64,000 nt of DNA, taken from Zygnema cylindricum. Its lineage: Eukaryota > Streptophyta > Zygnematophyceae > Zygnematales > Zygnemataceae. Of this stretch, positions 25,682-36,570 are shown in pieces (within the stretch, counting starts at the first letter, position 1; every line of letters begins with the position of its first letter). The translations under genes and the position numbers were made by a program. Under the pieces are notes generated by a model. It searched no databases. It was given only the letters and a program-made list of their open reading frames with translations, and was not told the origin of the DNA. The DNA lies in the NCBI GenBank assembly GCA_037447655.1, contig JBBHKE010000880.1, forward strand, positions 217,934 through 281,933, written 5' to 3'.

Positions 25682-26728
25682 TGAAACTCTGAGACCTCCA
25701 TAAGTCCTCAGACTGGACAGCTTCCAAGAAGCCTCTAGGATAATCCTGACCCCTTTGTGTTTCAGCAAAAAGAATTGCCACCCTGGCAGACAAAAACGCA
25801 GACCACGTGCACCCTTGTGAAGGCAAGACTCACCTGAGTCGATAGGAAAAAGAATCTCTGAATTTGCTCCCCTGAGCAATAAGTTATGGAGGGTCAAAGT
25901 TGACCTTTTGTAAAGAAGCTCTCTAGGAGAGAGGGTCCTATCTTCTAATTTTTCTAAGTCCTATCTCTCTCACAAACTCTATCTACTGATGTACGGAACC
26001 AATCAGATTACTGTTCCGTACGCAAAAGTACAGCTGTAGGTGTACTTTATGTACGGACACTGTACGACATGGCCTAAATGTTCACACGTGGTATGTTCGG
26101 ATTCGCTCCTTTAATCCTCGGAGATGCCGCGCTCCAATGTAACATCGCCACGTGTCATCCAATGTGGCAATGCCCACAAACCGCTGAATTCTTCTTCCGC
26201 GATCTCGGCGCTAATTCCGGCCGTCCGATTAAACTCGCATTTGATCGTAGCCGTAATAAATACATGCGCGGTATTTGTTTCGCTTACGAAATCTATGCGC
26301 GGTATTGATTTTTTATCCTTACCGCAATTCGTACTTTTACATACCAGATCTATGTATCCCGTTAACAATTATAGTTAAATGATTTATCCTACGAATTAAT
26401 GTTTAATTAATTATTGTACTATATAATACGTAAGACTACTTCTAGACTTAACGGCTAAGGCTACCGTCTACTTACTATCTGTCAGCCAGCAGGTACTAGG
26501 ATCAAATCCTGTGGCCGGCACATACCTTTTAGTAAATAATCCCCTAACTAATATAAATTTCCCGTAAACCTCAGGATAGCCTAGGTAGCCATGGCTCTAG
26601 CTTCCTCTCCAATTTCTCAATGACTTCGACAAGTTTGAGAGTTGGAGAGAGAAGTTAGAGGTAGACTGCCTCGGCTTCTTTATTTCTATTGAGACCTAGA
26701 AAATACTTTAAAACCATTAATTTCTACA
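25682..26728 (-). repeat. Copia element 2 3' LTR (1,047 bp)
   Basis: TG...CA ends. It is homologous to 36589-37634 (1,046 bp), to the solo LTR at 52787-53998 and to a fragment at 30278-30549. Near 26500, AGGATCAAATCCT forms a small hairpin conserved among the copies. Confidence 0.8.
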
Positions 26729-26741
26729 CTCCCCTTATTTT

Positions 26742-27318
26742 CTAGTCAATCTTTAGTTTCAGACCACACTTCTCCTTGCAGAAAATTAGCTTAGGGGAAG
26801 GCACAGGTTTGGTCATCATATCTGCCGCCATCTCACTATCTGGTCGGTACTCTAAACTGATTATTTTATTTTCTACTTTCTTTTTAACAAAGCTGAGTCT
26901 AATGTCCATATGTTTGGCTTTAAAGTGATGTTTAGGATTGGCATAAACAGCAATTGCTGCCTGATTATCACAAAATATTTTCTGAACACCACTCTTAAGA
27001 AGACCAAGCTCACCAAGCAAAGACTTGACCCACATCAATTCTTTTACAGCAGAGCAAGAGGCCATATACTCAGCCTCCATGGTGGACTGAGCAATAACCT
27101 TTTGCTGTTTGCTACTCCAACAGCAAGCCCCATCACCCACATATAATACATATCCAGAAGTGCATCTCCTCATCAGAGCATCACCATAACTAGCATCACT
27201 CCAAGTAGTGATGTCAGTATTCTCCCCACCCAAATGCAACCATAGATCCCTAGTTCCTATCAAGTATCTAAGGACTCTCTTAGCTGCCTCCCAATCCCTC
27301 TTAGTGGGAGCATTTAGA
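26742..27318 (-). CDS. Copia RNase H domain, open to the gap
   Basis: Uninterrupted frame ending LKLKID. RNase H catalytic residues are visible in TTWSDASYGD, STMEAEYMA and FCDNQAA, and the family block KHMDIRLSFVKKKV follows. This is the best-preserved copia coding segment in the window. Its 5' continuation (RT) is missing because of the gap. Confidence 0.85.
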
Positions 27319-27328
27319 NNNNNNNNNN
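27319..27328. other. Assembly gap (10 N)
   Basis: Ten N bases interrupt copia element 2. Sequence to the right is not copia, so gap size and contiguity are unknown. Confidence 1.
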
Positions 27329-28068
27329 GCGAGAAAGAGTGAGCTGGTGAGGAGAAAGAGAGAATAAATGTGCTCTACGTCGTTTGTGACATAGCGAAGT
27401 CATGCTACCATGTGACGTCATCAGTACGTACATTTTCCGCCATGGCTTCCCGATTTCGTTTTCTTATCTTTTATCATTCGATATGCCATCAAACTTAGAC
27501 CAAAAATATCAAAAAAAAGAAAAAATATTTATCTTTCATTTGATACTATTATTGCTGCATCTCGTGTAAATAAGAGAGAAAGAGGAGTGGTCGAGTGAGA
27601 AAGAGCGGGAAAGACGAGGACAACGTAAAATTTTGCCAAGGACCCATGAAGGAAAGTGGAGGTCCGAGACCCCTGCAATTTTTTTCCGTACATGTTTGTC
27701 ATTTTCTTATGTGCATGCGCGTGACGAGTAGTGAAAAAAATATCGTGTATTTTCCTTCGTGCAAAATTTTTCGAAAACGTTTGACGCGTGCAATCCAGGT
27801 TTTCTATTCGTCAATAGGGTAGTATTTTGATTAAAATCAGGTCTCGATTTGATTCCATCGCAAGTGTGAAGATGAGCTGGAAGTGGGTCGCGATGATAAT
27901 AAAGCCGAATTGCCGTACCTTCCAAGTTCCAATATGAGGCAAAATATACTTGTATTTTTGCCCATTTTTCGTACGGCGTAACATTTTCTCGTTGCAAGTC
28001 CCATTTTATGTGAAAACGACGGAAAAAACCCTTACTGAAACACATGGGGACACACCCTTAGGCATGTT
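27329..28068. other. Repeat-derived DNA, no gene
   Basis: The segment 27997-28064 (AAAACCCTTACTG...ACACATGGGGACACACCC) is homologous to 57985-58052. This suggests another dispersed repeat ending at about 28064. Confidence 0.5.
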
Positions 28069-28757
28069 CTCCATTAGGCGGTTCCAGTAAACATGCGGAT
28101 ACGTCTATTTCTAGTGTTTACTGGCACGACCTTCCATTATGTCGTGCCAGTAAACATCGTTTCTCAATTATGATTGGCACCACATAGGTTAGTTTTCGGA
28201 TTCTTAAAATCTATAAATATTCTTCAAGCTGAAAATCTGTCAATAATATTTGTACGGGTGGAGGTAGTTAATGACTCGTACGAAAATTTTACGACAAGAT
28301 TTTAATTTTGAAATTTAAAATCAAAATTTCGGAACGGAATGTCAAAAAGGCGCCGCAAACTTTTAAGGTCAGCGGATGTCAGAAGGAGCGTGCGAAGATA
28401 TCTCGGTTGACCTTCATACACCGTGGCGGTAGGCACATGGCGTGTACGACGTGTTCGATTCACATTGCCTGTTCGTGGTGGATATTTTTTCTAATTTTCA
28501 CGTGTACAATGGTACGCGACCAGTGTGAAGAAACTCTCCTCCCGAGGAGAGTCTTTTCACAATGGACGATGTGCGTGATTGCTTCGCGAATCTAAAAAAG
28601 TGAAAAATCCAACGGTCGAAATTTACGCAAATAATATTGGAGCCATCTAGTAGACATGTTTCGTCATGTTTCGTCTGACAAACAAAAAAAAATGGTACCA
28701 ATCTGTACGAAATCGTACGGCATCCAGTAAACAACCCCATTTTTCCTCTAATGGAAG
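28069..28757. mobile_element. Non-autonomous TIR repeat F, copy 2 (~689 bp)
   Basis: CCATTAGGCGG at left and CTAATGG at right form the inverted ends. Two perfect hairpins lie inside the left end: 28084-28093 with 28115-28124, and 28123-28130 with 28141-28148. Interior blocks align with 20113-20803. Confidence 0.65.
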
Positions 28758-28789
28758 TTCACCCTTAGTGTTGTGTATTGGTGAGTTTC

Positions 28790-28851
28790 TTATCGGCGAT
28801 AAGAAAACCGATAAAATGCTATATATCGATATCGGTAAGTATCGCCGATAA
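28790..28851. other. Inverted repeat TTATCGGCGAT ... ATCGCCGATAA
   Basis: Perfect 11-bp arms at 28790-28800 and 28841-28851 with ATATATCGATATCGG between. Each arm lies in a near-palindrome of its own. Confidence 0.55.
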
Positions 28852-28904
28852 ACGCCAATATAGCGGCACTGATAACCATCGACAACCTATATATCCCCCG
28901 TAAT

Positions 28905-29570
28905 AGTGATGTCATTTTTGACTTTCATTGATGACCACTCACTAGTTACTTACATTTACTTCCCGAAGCGTAAGTTTTAAGTTTTCAATCGCTTTCTTTC
29001 TAAAGATGTGGTTGAAAACCTCTTGCTTTTTGTGCATATTTATACATTACGCACAAATATGGGGGTGGAGAATTTATGTCCAATGCCTTTGATGAATTTT
29101 TTACCATTAAATGGCCTCATCCATCAAACTATTTTCCTCCATACTACCCAACAAAATGGTGATGGTGAAAGGGTGAACCGCACGCTTTTTAACACGACTT
29201 GATGCATTATTTATTTTTCATCTTTACCTTTTCACTTCTAGGCCAAAGCATTACCAGTTTCCTCTCATGTGCACGATATGTCTTTGACATTTGCTCGTCT
29301 TAACCTAAACCCCTTCCATGGTGTGGCATGGAACTAAGCTAAAAGCGTCTCATCTTCGCGTTTTTGGAAACGAAGCTTATTACAAAGATATTGCCGCGTA
29401 GGACGGGGAATTGAGAGCTAGCGCTCTAACATGCATCTTTGTGGGCTATGCTCCAGATTTTATATGCCTTCGAATTTGGTGTCCCACATCCCATCAAATC
29501 ATCACCACGCGTGACGTCATTCTTAATGATGCCCCTCTTATCCATGAAAAGAATAAGCTACTTTTGTAAA
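28905..29570 (+). pseudogene. Decayed copia integrase fragment
   Basis: Across several frames: FIDDHSLVTYIYF, then NAFDEFFTIK / GLIHQT and QQNGDGERVNRTLF (the integrase E region), then CIFVGYAPDFICLRIWCPTS. No start, many stops and frameshifts, no LTRs seen. It is a different lineage from copia element 1. Confidence 0.7.
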
Positions 29571-30277
29571 CTTCCTTTTCCTACTTCATATGTAAAACCA
29601 TTTAATCACGCTAACTGAAACTCATTTACATTCCATACTTATCTCCTATCACCACAATTAGGTCTCCCCTTTAAAATTATCCATCTTTTAATAATTCATG
29701 AGACTCTTAAACCATACCAACACAATTTATCCTTTTGCGATTTTGCGAGCGTGATATCGCATCGTATCTCACACCTCTTATACATGTATACGCACTTGCA
29801 CTGACAATTGTTATATTAAATGGTGTTTGTCATGTGTTTTTCTAGTTTATAATTTTACAAATAATTTTGACGGATTATTGTTTAGAGAAAAACACTTTTT
29901 CAAAAAGTGCGATGGAAGAAGCCATCGAGGTACAAAGGGGTTTAAAAAAGAAAAAAAGTTTAGGGAAGATTCCTCTAACAACGAGGTTTACTTTATAACG
30001 TGCAATAACAATCCTCACTATCGATGCGCATGCGGACAAATTGCCGCAACGAAACAATGCATAAATTAACAAGCCAGGCAATGCATTTCAACGGTGACAC
30101 ACGATTAAACTAACAACGGTGAAGAGTTGTAAACTCATGAACCTTGTTGTTTCGTGCATACACATGTAACGCGTTGAGGGCTTTTTATTGTAAGTTTTTA
30201 ATTTTGCAACGAGGGGCATAAATTATTGGCCGCATGTCGCCAAGGTTCCATAATATAAATAGTCCCAAAATTAACGT
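29571..30277. other. AT-rich spacer, nothing recognised
   Basis: No domain, repeat end or structured element noted. Confidence 0.4.
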
Positions 30278-30549
30278 TGATCATCTATACCCTCCATTGG
30301 TCCTCAGAGTAAGCAGCTTACAAGAAGCTTATCTAGATAGTGCCGACTCCAAGTTGATATTAACCTAAATGACCAACACCCCGACAGTCAGAACCCCAAT
30401 ACAGCTTCACTGCCGTAGAGAAGTCTTTCTGTGTGCTCAGTTCCCCCACAGAATGCAAAGTGAGAATATGAGTATTTGGACACATTCCCCCACTTTGAAT
30501 TTCCCTTAGAAATGCCGCCACTGTAGAAGGCAAAAACTTTGACCGACTA
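30278..30549. repeat. Copia LTR fragment, cut by gypsy element A
   Basis: CCTCCATTGGTCCTCAGAGT and the following 250 bp match the solo LTR at 52787-53040. The homology stops at 30549, where the gypsy LTR begins. Confidence 0.75.
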
Positions 30550-31515
30550 TGTAACAGGATTTCCTACCTCAGAAAATCCCATTACTACAAACATTCCCAA
30601 CCACACATTCCACACATTTGAAAATACACATCCACATTGGACAACACTCACATAAGGATCAACTTTAAATTAGAAGAAGCTTTTGTCCACATAACATTAG
30701 CTTGGTCTCTTGCCCTCGTGGCTCAACCCTTCTTATTAAAGTGTTTTCCACTACCCTCCACTCTTAATAATTCTATCTCTTAACTACTAAAACACTATTT
30801 AGTTAGTAAGAGATTTCAATGCAAATTGCCTTTCCTCCAATTTGGTATTAATTGCTCAGGACCAAGATCAGCCGGAATTTCCACAAACTTTTCCAAAGGA
30901 AAAGATGTCTACTCTCCTCTTACACTTCACTATTTATCCATCATCGCCCTGGACTAGCCAGGCCAGAGTCAAAGCTCCGTTTGAACAGGCTTTTACCTGG
31001 GTCAATCATTGATCAGCAAGGACTCGGACTGACCAATGCAAAAGCGTGCAAAATCTCCCACTAACTACATAGCATTTACTAACCAATCAAACACTACATT
31101 TTACTACGTAGCATTTACGTGCAAAAGTGCACGCAAATCGAAACGCGACTTCGCACGATCGTGCGTCGCGAATTTAACTTGCGAAACTAACTACGAAACT
31201 TACAAATTTGAATTATGACGTTTCGAACTAAAAATCGTACGAAACGAACCATAATAGGTACCAAACCAATATTAGTACTTTATATAGACGTACTCCTTAA
31301 ATCCCGTGACTACTTTGACCCTTAACCCGTTTCAATGTTACCCACCTATTATTTTGACCCCTAGCTGTCACCTAAATACACCCATCGCTATATCTTTTGA
31401 AATAGGACTCTAAATCGCGCGATTCTTTCGCGGACGTCCACCAAATTTAGTACTCTATAATCATAACACCTAAATACCCCTTTACAAACAAGTTCGATCT
31501 ACTTTTACTGTTACA
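30550..31515 (-). repeat. Gypsy A 3' LTR (966 bp)
   Basis: Begins TGTAACAG and ends CTGTTACA. It belongs to the same LTR subfamily as element C (shared TATATAAAG, CGCACGATCGTGCG) and differs from B. Confidence 0.88.
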
Positions 31516-31563
31516 TCATCCCCTTCCTATTTTTAACTGACCTTAGTTAAAACTCTTTCATTC

Positions 31564-32830
31564 TCAAGACGAGACTTCAATATTATTATCCCTCCAATAC
31601 CTTTGCAAAAACTCAGAATTTTTATCTTCTAAAGTTAACTCATCTTCTGGCCTTCCTAGATAATGCATTTGCCAGAATATAGTATTGCCGACCTTAAACC
31701 GTTGACCAACCCAATCTATTACCCATCTGTGAACCGCAGGTTCTATAATTATTGAGGGATCCAATTCCAATTCTCCTTCAGTTGGTCGAAGATTTGCTGG
31801 TTTTAACTGGCTGATATGTATCACTGGATGAATTTTTGTTGAAGGCGAAAAGTCCAATTTGGCAGCAACTGACGATATCAACTCGATTACAGTAAATGGT
31901 CCAATGTACTTAGGAGCAAATTTCCCAGTAAGATCTCCTTGTCCCTCGATCTTGCACCAGTAATGAGTTGTTGAAAGCCAAACCTTATCACCTGTGCTTA
32001 CCATCCAATCACCCTGTTTGCAATTAGCATTTAGTTCTTGCCTTCTTTGTGCCTCCACTAATGCATCCCGTACCATTTTCCAAACTGTTTGAATATATTC
32101 CCAAAATTCCGTTCCAGAACCCCTATTCTCTTGTGTGACCCTTGTTAGTAAGTCTAATGCTTCTCTCGGTTGGTATCCGTATGCAACTTCAAACGGTGAG
32201 AATCCTGTACTAGCATGTTTACATGAATTGTATTCAAATTCCATTAATGGCAGTTTAGATTCCCATGTGTTCTAAACTCCACTACAAACAGTCCTCAGCA
32301 TTTCTTCCAGTGTACGATTCATCCTTTCTGTTTGTCCATCTGTCTGAGGATGATAAGAGGTACTCATTTTTAATTAAGTACCCAAATTTTGCTGCAATTC
32401 TTTCCAAAATGCAGATGTAAATTTAGAATCCCTATCACTAACTATAGACAAGGGAACTCCATGATGTCTGACCACGTTGTCAAAATATAACTTTGCAATA
32501 TCTACAACTGAATGAGTAGTTTTGGAAGGGATAAAGATTGCCATTTTACTGAACCTATCGACTACGACCATGACACTGTCATTTCTTCTAGATATAGCTG
32601 GTAACCTGACAATAAAATCCATACAGACAGATTCCCATGGTATTTCGAGGATATCTAAAGGTTTTAAGAGACCTCTAGGTTTCTGGTTACTAGGTTTACT
32701 CTATTGGCAAGGGACACAACTTTCCACGTGATTCGACACCTCTTTTGCCATCCCTGGCCAAAACAATCTACTCTGCAACCGACTAAGAGTTTTATCTCGA
32801 CCAAGATATCCTAAATGCTCATGGGTTTCC
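31564..32830 (-). pseudogene. Gypsy A integrase with chromodomain-like C terminus
   Basis: Three broken frames. The HHCC zinc finger ends HVESCVPC near 32715. The core has MVVVDRFSKMA, IVSDRDSKFTS and [15 protein letters not shown] carrying D, D and E. The C-terminal RWVIDWVGQ...HYLGRPEDELT resembles the chromodomain of chromoviruses, which in known elements targets integration to marked chromatin. Stops occur at least at 32245, 32270-32280, 32371 and after CVPCQ. Confidence 0.8.
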
Positions 32831-32838
32831 TGTAAAAG

Positions 32839-34176
32839 TTATTTTCTCAAGTCTCCCATTTCAGGAATGCATAACCTATCCCCTGTTCGCAAATACAGTA
32901 AACCATCTTCTATTCTAAAGTTTTTGACATGCCTCTCATTCAGTGGGTCAGAATTCCCTCCCGAAATATTCTTGTAAATCACGACAATATAAGGATCTTT
33001 ATCATAACCATATCTAACTGTATCTAAAAACAATTCATCTTTAACCATAACACTTATTTCAAAACATCTACTTAATGGATCTGCGACTACATTTGTTTTC
33101 CCTAGAACATGTTTGACATTAAATTTGAAATATGCTAATTTTTGCATCCACCTAACCTGTCTGCCAGTCATAATCTGCGCATCACTTAATCTTTGTAAAT
33201 AAGAGAGTGATTTATTATCACAGTGAAATGTAAATTCTTTATTATGCAAATAACAACGCCATTTCACCAATGCATGTAGAATTGTAAGTAATTCTTTTTC
33301 CTGTGCTGTATAGTTCTTTTCAGCATCATTGAATTTTCTAAACTCAAAAGCAATAGGATGAAAATGTTTGCCGACTTTTTGACTTATGACTGCACCTAGA
33401 CCCTTATTAGATGCATCTGTAGTGATCAGAACTTCAAATTCCCTGGCTGGGTCAGGATACATTAGTGTAGGGGCAGAGATCAACTTCGCTTTTAATTCGA
33501 CGAATGCTCCCTCCTGATCAGCTCCCCACACAAACGTCTCCTTCTCCCGAAGTAAATCGGTCAAAGGTGCGGCGATCATACTGAAGTTCCTAATAAATTT
33601 CCTGTAATAAGTGGCCAATCCCAAAAACGATCTAACTTCTGTGACATTAGTAGGTTGTTTCCAATTTTGGATTGCTAAAATTTTTGGATGGATCTGTTTA
33701 ACACCTTCCCCACTAACTATATGTCCCAAAAATAATTGTTCACTTTTAAGAAAACTAGATTTTGACAATTTTCCATATAATTTTCTTTCTTTTAACCTTT
33801 CCAACACTCTTTTTAAATGAATTACATGTTGTTCTTTAGATTCACTGTAGACTAAAATATCGTCTATAAACACTTGGACAAACTCATCTATGTAATCTGA
33901 AAAGGTTTGGTTCATTAATCTTTGGTAAGTAGGCGGTGCATTCGTTAAGCCGAATGGCATCACTATCCATTCGAAATGACCCACCCTAGTCGTGAAAGCA
34001 GTTTTATCAACATTTTCAATTCTAATTGGCACCTGATTAAAGCCACTACGCAGGTCAATCAACGAAAATACTTTAGCACCTTTTAAACGATCTATCAAAT
34101 CAGAAATTAAAGGTAGCGGATACTTATCCTTCAACGTAATCTTGTTCAGACTACGATAATCGACACACATTCTCAA
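32839..34176 (-). pseudogene. Gypsy A reverse transcriptase and RNase H
   Basis: A 445-codon open stretch. RT has [21 protein letters not shown] and the catalytic VFIDDILVY (FIDD form of YxDD). RNase H has [16 protein letters not shown] and HCDNKSL. It is preceded by a TAA in place of a Gln or similar codon (about 34235), so the polyprotein is not continuous. Confidence 0.88.
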
Positions 34177-34571
34177 TGTTCCGTCCTTCTTTTTGACGAA
34201 AAGAACTGGTCCTCCGTACGGTGATTTGTTGGGTTAAATATGTCTTTTCTCTAGGAGTTCTTTGATTTGTTTCTTTAACTCCTCCTGCTAAAAGAAACTG
34301 TGATTATAAATTCTTGTGACAGGAGGATTACATCCAGGTTCAAGGTTAATAACATGTTCTACATCTCGGGAAGGTGGCCTCTCTGAGGGTAGTCATTTGG
34401 GAAAACATCTCTAAATTCAAAAATCAAATCTTTAAAAGCAGCATCAGATGTAATAATGTCAGTTACAAAATCAGATTTTTGTTTTTCGAAAGTTTTACTG
34501 GTGTCTGATTTAGGGATGACATCAATGTTAGTGTTTTCTCCCCCCCTTTCATCAGTAACTACCTCAGTTAC

Positions 34572-35198
34572 TCATAACAAGAAAACATGATTTGTTTTAT
34601 CTTTTAAGTTCTTTTTAAATTGTTTAGCAGATATCAAACCTTCCACTCTCAATCTGGTTATGTTGTTTATATGATTCCTATGCAATTTCTTAGGAGATAA
34701 TGCTTGCAAAACCTTCCAACGGTTTTCAGACTTCACCTTCAAGGTGTTAATTTCCCAATTAATTTGAGGATTGTATTCAGTTAACCAAGGCTTTCCTAAA
34801 ATTAGTTCTTCACTTCCCAAATTCATTATTTCACACACCACTTTCATTTTATGACCCTGGATATCAACTTCTATCGTGTCAGTTTGTAAGTCTAATGTGG
34901 ACTTATTACCATTTGCCACTTGAACATGTAAAGGCTTTTCCCTTATGACAGTAGGAATTTTATTTTCCTCTACAAACTTATGTGAAATAAAATTATGTGT
35001 GGCACCTGAATCAACCATTACTTTCAACGGTTTTCCTTCCACTAATGACTCGAATCTAATCAAACTGTGTCTGGTGTCATCATTACTTAACTGTCCTAAC
35101 ATAGGTCTGTTGTTGAGAATTTCATCAGAAGGATTCTTTAAACTATGCAGTGTAGTGAGAATCATAATAAATTCAGCTATCCTAACTTTTCCATTCAT
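34572..35198 (-). pseudogene. Gypsy A aspartic protease region
   Basis: Contains the intact catalytic DSGATHNFIS, a flap-like segment and LILGKPWLTE, then a linker to RT broken by TGA at 34572. Elements B and C have DSC instead of DSG here. Confidence 0.82.
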
Positions 35199-35257
35199 TA
35201 TTTGCCCTCCAAAGTTAACTCTTTAACTTCTGGATCCGGTTGACTAAACTGAGGACT

Positions 35258-36557
35258 ATCCTCTTAAGTTTTGATGCAGCAGAGGATATCGAAATACATC
35301 AGATGGATATTATAACCGCCGTTTTACATAGAGAGTTAGAACAAGCGATCTTTATGACGCAAACGGAAGGATTTGTGGAAAGTGGAGAAGAAAGCAGCGT
35401 TTGCAAACTAATAAAATCACTTTATGGCCTTAAGCAAGCCCCGCGACAATAGAACATAAAATTGGAAGATTTTTTGACTAGTTTGGGATACAATCAGAAT
35501 AAGTCTAGATCACTCCATATATCTATTTGAGGATGAAAATGGAGTGATATTTTTTGTTATTTACGTTGATGATTTTTTAGTCTTAAGCAAGTCCTTAGAT
35601 AAGATTAACAAACTCAAACAGGATCTAAGAAGTCGGTTTGACATGGAAGATCTCAGCAAGAAAAAAACATTTTGGGAATTGAAATAGAGAGGGATAGAGG
35701 GAATAGAATTATAAGACTCACTTAAAAAGAATTTATTGGTAAAATGCTAGAAAAGTCTTAGATGGAGAAAGCAAATGGGTGTACAACTCTTATGGATCTC
35801 AAAAAAGTATAGAAGGGGAGTGAAGAGGGAGGGATATTGATTTTGAATGATGAGATGAATGAGGAAGAAAAGAGGTTTATGGAAGTAATTATTTATCCAC
35901 AAATTTTAGGCAGTTTAATTTACTTTATGAATTGTACACGTCCAGACATAGCTGCAAATGTAGGTGTTCTCAGTAGATGTCTAAATGAACCCACAAAAAA
36001 GAGACTATGAAGCATCCAAAAGAGTGATGAGATATTTGGTGGGAACAAGGGAATTATGGTTGCATTTGGGAGGGGGGCACACTGATATCACCACTTGGAG
36101 TGATGCCAGTTATGGAGATGTGCCTTTTAGACGATGTACAACTGGATATGTGTTGCAAATTAGACCGGGTGCATGTTATTAGAGTAACAAACAGCAGAAA
36201 GTAGTTGCTCGGTCCACTATGGAGGCTGAGTACATGGCTTTCTGTGTTGCCACCAAATAATTAATGAGGGTAAAATCTCTACTCAGAGAACTAAGGATCA
36301 TGAAATCTAGGACTCTAAATGTCTTTTGTGATAATCAAGCTGATATCTCTTTCGCCGCTAATCCTAAACACCATTTCAAAGCTAAATATATGGATATAAC
36401 GCTAAGTTTTGTCAAAGAGAAGGTTGAGAATAAAATAATTAAACTGGTTCTTAAAATTGATAAAGATATGATTGCAAACATAATGACAAAACCAGTGCCT
36501 TTCCCTAAGTTAATTTATTGCAAAGAATGTTGTGTACTTAAATTAAAATTTGGCTAA
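35258..36557 (+). pseudogene. Ty1/copia element 3: 3' part of RT and RNase H, decayed
   Basis: Begins mid-RT at AAEDIEIHQMDIITAVLHRE, then KSLYGLKQAPRQ, a stop, IFFVIYVDDFLVLSKS (catalytic YVDD, 35550-35600) and RNase H (TTWSDASYGD, STMEAEYMA, FCDNQAD; 35985-36557). Frameshifts and stops are frequent. It is followed by polypurine tract ATTAAGGGGAG and its LTR. Confidence 0.82.
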
Positions 36558-36570
36558 GGATTAAGGGGAG

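Larger units (their letters stand above)
25682..27318 (-). mobile_element. Ty1/copia element 2, 3' end (RNase H + LTR), truncated by the gap
   Basis: On the minus strand: RNase H, polypurine tract AAAATAAGGGGAG (26741-26729), then an LTR starting TGTAGAAATTAATGG (26728) and ending AGTTTCA (25682). It is inserted within the RT of copia element 1. The rest of the element is lost beyond the N-run at 27319. Confidence 0.8.
30550..35257 (-). mobile_element. Ty3/gypsy element A, lacks gag and 5' LTR
   Basis: A minus-strand chromovirus-type element: 3' LTR 30550-31515, then integrase, RNase H, RT and protease reading leftwards. It stops at about 35257 in protease-upstream sequence shared with elements B and C, joining directly to copia RT. 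Several nonsense codons make it inactive. Confidence 0.85.
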
